Below are positions 60,403 to 64,000 of a stretch of 64,000 nt of DNA, piece after piece. The stretch comes from Gymnorhina tibicen (Eukaryota; Chordata; Aves; Passeriformes; Artamidae), in contig VXAZ01007509.1 of the NCBI GenBank assembly GCA_013399875.1, positions 283,357 to 347,356 on the forward strand, written 5' to 3'. Below the pieces are notes generated by a model, which was not told the DNA's origin, did no database searches, and was given only the letters and a program-made list of their open reading frames with translations. The position numbers and the translations under genes are program-made. The number at the start of each line of letters is the position of its first letter. The first letter of the stretch is position 1.

Positions 60403-62842
60403 TTCCGGAATTACACCAAATGGACACTCCCTCTGCCAAAACACCATGAGGTGCCTGGGTGTTTTTATCCTGGTGTAAAGAATAAACCAGATGCTGCTAT
60501 TTCAGGTTTCCTCCCTCCAGCCCCCAGCTTAGCCACTCTTGTATTGTTTTTGACCATGGAACGCTTTTTAAACTGAATATTTTAGCTTCATTTTCTGAGC
60601 CAAATCTCACGTCTCTGAAACTTTCTCTTCTTTGGGGCCGTTGCTCCTACTAGGAAAGTTGCTCTGACCTTCTGCAAGTCTTTCTCCTTAGCTTTCTTTC
60701 TGACTGTTGCTTTATTTTCTACTGTTCTTCATGAGACATGCTCCCTTCCTTTTTGCCAGCTTCTTCTCTGGGAAAAATCTGATGATGTCTTACAGACTGC
60801 AGCTCACAGAACTTTCTAGCAATGGCTTCCCAGTCACAGAATGGCTTTTACACGATGTCTCCTTTGACAGACTCTCCCTCTTCATATGTCCTTTCTCCCA
60901 TCTTTGTCCTTTGCACAGCCAGCACTGAACTTCTTCCTTCTTGAAGCTCTTGCCTTCTCTGCTTCCTTGAACAAGGCTGAGGATGTCAGTTCTTTCAGTC
61001 TTGGAGGGTTATAATACTGGTGCCTTCTTTGCCCTCTTGTTTGCTTAGATGTGAAAATTGTCCCCAAGTGCAGATATCAGATATTCCCAGAAAAGCAGAG
61101 GATAATCTGATTTTTCTGCTAGGCAGACTAAACTTTGTTCAGGCTCCTGCCTAGCTTCCCAAGCACATCTCCTTTCCGTGTTTCTGGGCTTTTAGAAAAG
61201 CTGTTCAGTTCATCCTCCTGGTTAACAGATCTGGCTGCATTGCTCCTATCACTCCCTCTGGACCACTCTTTTCTTCTCTGCCTGAAATACCCCACCATCA
61301 CCATCTTCACCCTTCCCCAGCCCTCCCTCACCCCTGCCTTTTCTCTTAACCATATTCTCTCCTCCCTTCTTCTGGTAGTCTGCTTAATCCAGACTTATCC
61401 GCCTTCCCCATTTTGTGTGTGCAGAGTCTCTGAAGCTCTTTGGTGGATTTCCCAGACACTCTCAGGGTTAGCAGTGGCTGCGCAGGGCTCACATGAGGGC
61501 TATGGTTCTTGTCTGTGACATCTGCTCAGATTCACCATACTGATTTTCCAGGCTCAGTGGGTGCTTCCCAGTGCAGACTAGCTCGAGTATTTTCCAAGTT
61601 ATATTACAATAGCACTGCTAGTTTATCTCCGGTATTACCTTTAATTTGTCTCTGGGCCTAAGCACAGGTGCTGTAAACACAGAGTGCCCCCAGGATTGCT
61701 AGGTATGTCCATGTCCCTAAGATGTCAAAATGTTCCCCTCAGCCTTGGAGGTCCTGCTGTCTGGAAGCCCCACTTCAGGTACTTCATCTGTTTTTTTTGT
61801 GAGGTGACATGTCAGAGCAGTGGCACTTAAAATCCATCACCCATCCATCTCTGTGGGAGATTTGGGTTCCTGCAATCAGGGGGGATTTTTCTTCCCTGAT
61901 AGGGGAATTCCAAGCTGGCACAGCAGCCCACTGGCTCTGTCAGGGAAGAGAGAGGTGAGAGGGATGAGCTACAGAAACCTCCCTGCTGCTGCCCTTCCTC
62001 AGATGCCAGAGGGGACAAACCTTCCTGCTGTGAGAGGGAGTCTGACAGTAAGAAGAACAAGGAAAAATATTCTTGCTGGTATTGAGTAAGGAGAGGGAAT
62101 TGTCATGCAGAGCAACTGCCCTGCTGGAGGCAGTTTCCAAGCACCTGCCTATTTGAATTTGGTTAGTACCCACACAATGGGTGTGTCACTTGTATGCTCT
62201 GCTTCTGAAACCAGGTACCCTGCAGAGCTCAGAGGCTCAGAGCACAGTTTCATATAGAGTGAGATTTTTAGTGTGGTTACAGAACGGCCACAGTCCTCGT
62301 GCTCTATAAGTCCATGGAATCATCTGAAGTCCATTGTGTGTTATTAACAATACAGCCTCCCATTTGTTTCACACAGTGAAATATAACTAGGCACAAGTAA
62401 TACATATTTAGATTTCCAGGATCACTCTTTCATGCAGAGTTTCTCCAGGAATTTTAACTTCCTTCTAATTAAAATAATCTCAGATAAAAGCACTGCAGTA
62501 AAGAGAAAAAGACAGCTAACAGACCAGCTATAAAGAGGAGGTGCCAGCAATGCATTACGGTCTAGAGAGGAGTGTCTGAGGGAATTGTTGTTTAGTCCAT
62601 TGATTTCTTCTGTATTGATCTTAAACGGGAAGTAAGGAGACTAGACTGATTCTAAATAGAGCATATAAATTTATTTAAAATTTAGAAGATCTGGCAACAG
62701 CAGAGAGGGCATGAGCATGAGAGAAAGCAACCTGAAGAACTCAGGAAACACAGCCTAAGCAAGGTGAAGCGTGAGAAACAGGGGTGCATTCCAGTGAACA
62801 GGAGGGCACAGAGTATTTTTAGCATAGCAAGTCTGTAAAGTG
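60403..62842. other. Distal HEY2 upstream flank, no gene seen
   Basis: No gene is supported. A pyrimidine-rich plus strand at about 61.14-61.42 kb gives a 127-codon open frame rich in serine, leucine and proline that has no recognisable domain and is regarded as a composition effect. Confidence 0.5.
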
Positions 62843-62917
62843 GCCACTGTAGCTCAGCTGGTGAAATGGCTGTGCCCTTGTGGAGCAGGCCTGCATAGGG
62901 GAATAAATCCTCCCGGC
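62843..62917 (+). pseudogene. tRNA-like remnant (tRNA pseudogene or tRNA-derived SINE head)
   Basis: TAGCTCAGCTGG at 62850-62861 is a perfect A-box type sequence. About 50 bases later GGAATAAATCC (62900-62910) stands where a B box would be but has lost its central TTCG. The 5' end GGCC and the spacing are tRNA-like, but I could not form a full cloverleaf. It could be a decayed tRNA pseudogene or a tRNA-derived SINE. Confidence 0.3.
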
Positions 62918-64000
62918 ACAGCCAGATGCTGTCATGTCAGAGACAGAGACAGGCCATTTAGCTCACTCAGAAGGCTCAGGAAGAAAGGGGATGGCACTGG
63001 TTGCCCTCCCTTGTGTGTTTCGTGCTGTCCTTGCCTTCTTGTACAAGTCACAGTTTTTCAATGCAGAACATGCTTTGTGCAGCGATCAGAGTCAATACAG
63101 GAAATATTTAGAGGGATGATAACTCTGTGTAGAAAGACAACAGAATTTCATTGCAAGGGTCAGGGGTAGTACAAAGTACACATGTCCACAACACACCTTT
63201 GTCCACACAGCTGTTTCTCACCTTCCCCTTCCCCGTGGGCATACATAGCATTTGCTTTCCTATCACACCCCTCTCCTTTTCCATATGTGCCTGCACAGGT
63301 TAAGACTCTTTAGTTGGGAAAAATTAAAGCCCTTCAGAAAAATGGGAGAACCTGTTGAGTTAATTTTCAGTGTAGCCAGCTTTTCAGTGTTGGGTAGGCT
63401 GGACTTGCAATGTTTTGCTGGGGTTTCATGGTTGCTGGCAAAGTGACTAGGCAAGTATTTCACAGAGTCATCTAAGGAAGAAAAGAAAACATCCAAACAG
63501 AACATTCCAGCAGATGACTAACTTTTAAAAATACGTTTTGATACTTGCTCATATAACCCTACATCACACACAAAATTGTAATGGATGAGAAAATGCACCA
63601 TCGACATCTCTTTTCCTACATCAATAAGCGTGTTGTTCAGTAAAGGCATGTTCAAATACCTCTTGTGAGAGATATTATGAGCCTTAGAGCATAGGGAATG
63701 ATAAACACTTGTTCTGAAATAAGGGTGTAACTGATTTGCTGCTATTTTATATTTCAGTAGGTTTGAGTTGACCACACAATGCCTTATACAAAACCCTCTG
63801 GTATTTTGGTAATAGGAACATTTTTATTGATTTCTTTATTAGCCCCATCACATAGCCTAGTTAATAATCACTTCATCAGACATTAATTAACTGAATAACT
63901 AGTGCTTTAAAATCTGCATCTTGTTAATAATATACAGTAAGTCAGCTTCTCAGTATGCTAGCAATTCATGTTGAACTATTTCCCCTGTACTTCTTAACAG
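62918..64000. other. Terminal intergenic stretch, no gene seen
   Basis: No coding exon, RNA gene or recognised mobile element is seen to the end of the window. Confidence 0.5.

Noticed and set aside
61135..61518. 127-codon plus-strand open frame rich in Ser/Leu/Pro
   Set aside because: It follows from a pyrimidine-rich strand; no homology, splice sites or start context support it.

Overview
This window is vertebrate nuclear DNA, most likely from a bird and probably a songbird. Gene structure is exon/intron. The dispersed repeats are CR1 LINE 3' ends, the typical avian retroposon, and there is one LTR of a kind I recognise from passerine genomes. The species call is inference; bird-like repeats and intron-exon structure are seen directly. 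No bacterial features, operons or CRISPR arrays are present.

Layout. Two protein genes lie head-to-tail, both on the minus strand. HEY2, a Notch-effector bHLH-Orange repressor, is complete: five coding exons between 52381 and 42642 encode 335 residues. Its GC-rich promoter domain spans about 51.75-56.1 kb, and candidate polyadenylation signals lie near 41.3 kb. Downstream is the 5' part of NCOA7. A CpG island at 27.5-28.1 kb is the likely first promoter. After about 24 kb of non-coding DNA comes the tiny first coding exon at 3124-3075, 16 codons plus two bases. All later NCOA7 coding exons lie beyond base 1. A tRNA-Glu(CTC) gene (28249-28320, plus strand) sits between them, beside the NCOA7 CpG island.

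The rest. From 1 to 27.4 kb the sequence is NCOA7 5' intron with two smaller CpG clusters (21.35-21.64 and 24.78-24.89 kb), CR1 fragments, a possible hAT-transposase remnant and small repeats. From 28.3 to 41.3 kb the intergenic DNA holds three CR1 copies, a solo LTR and several motif clusters that could be enhancers. From 56.1 to 64 kb is the HEY2 upstream flank, with one CR1 fragment and a tRNA-like remnant.

How the parts work together. HEY2 represses transcription downstream of Notch in heart and vessel development; a perfect CSL/RBPJ motif 114 bp upstream of its ATG fits that. NCOA7 is an ubiquitously expressed TLDc/LysM-type protein. The tRNA gene, a TFIIIC-binding unit, stands between the developmental gene and the broadly expressed gene. 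I recall the same HEY2-tRNA-NCOA7 order in human, which would make it an old arrangement.
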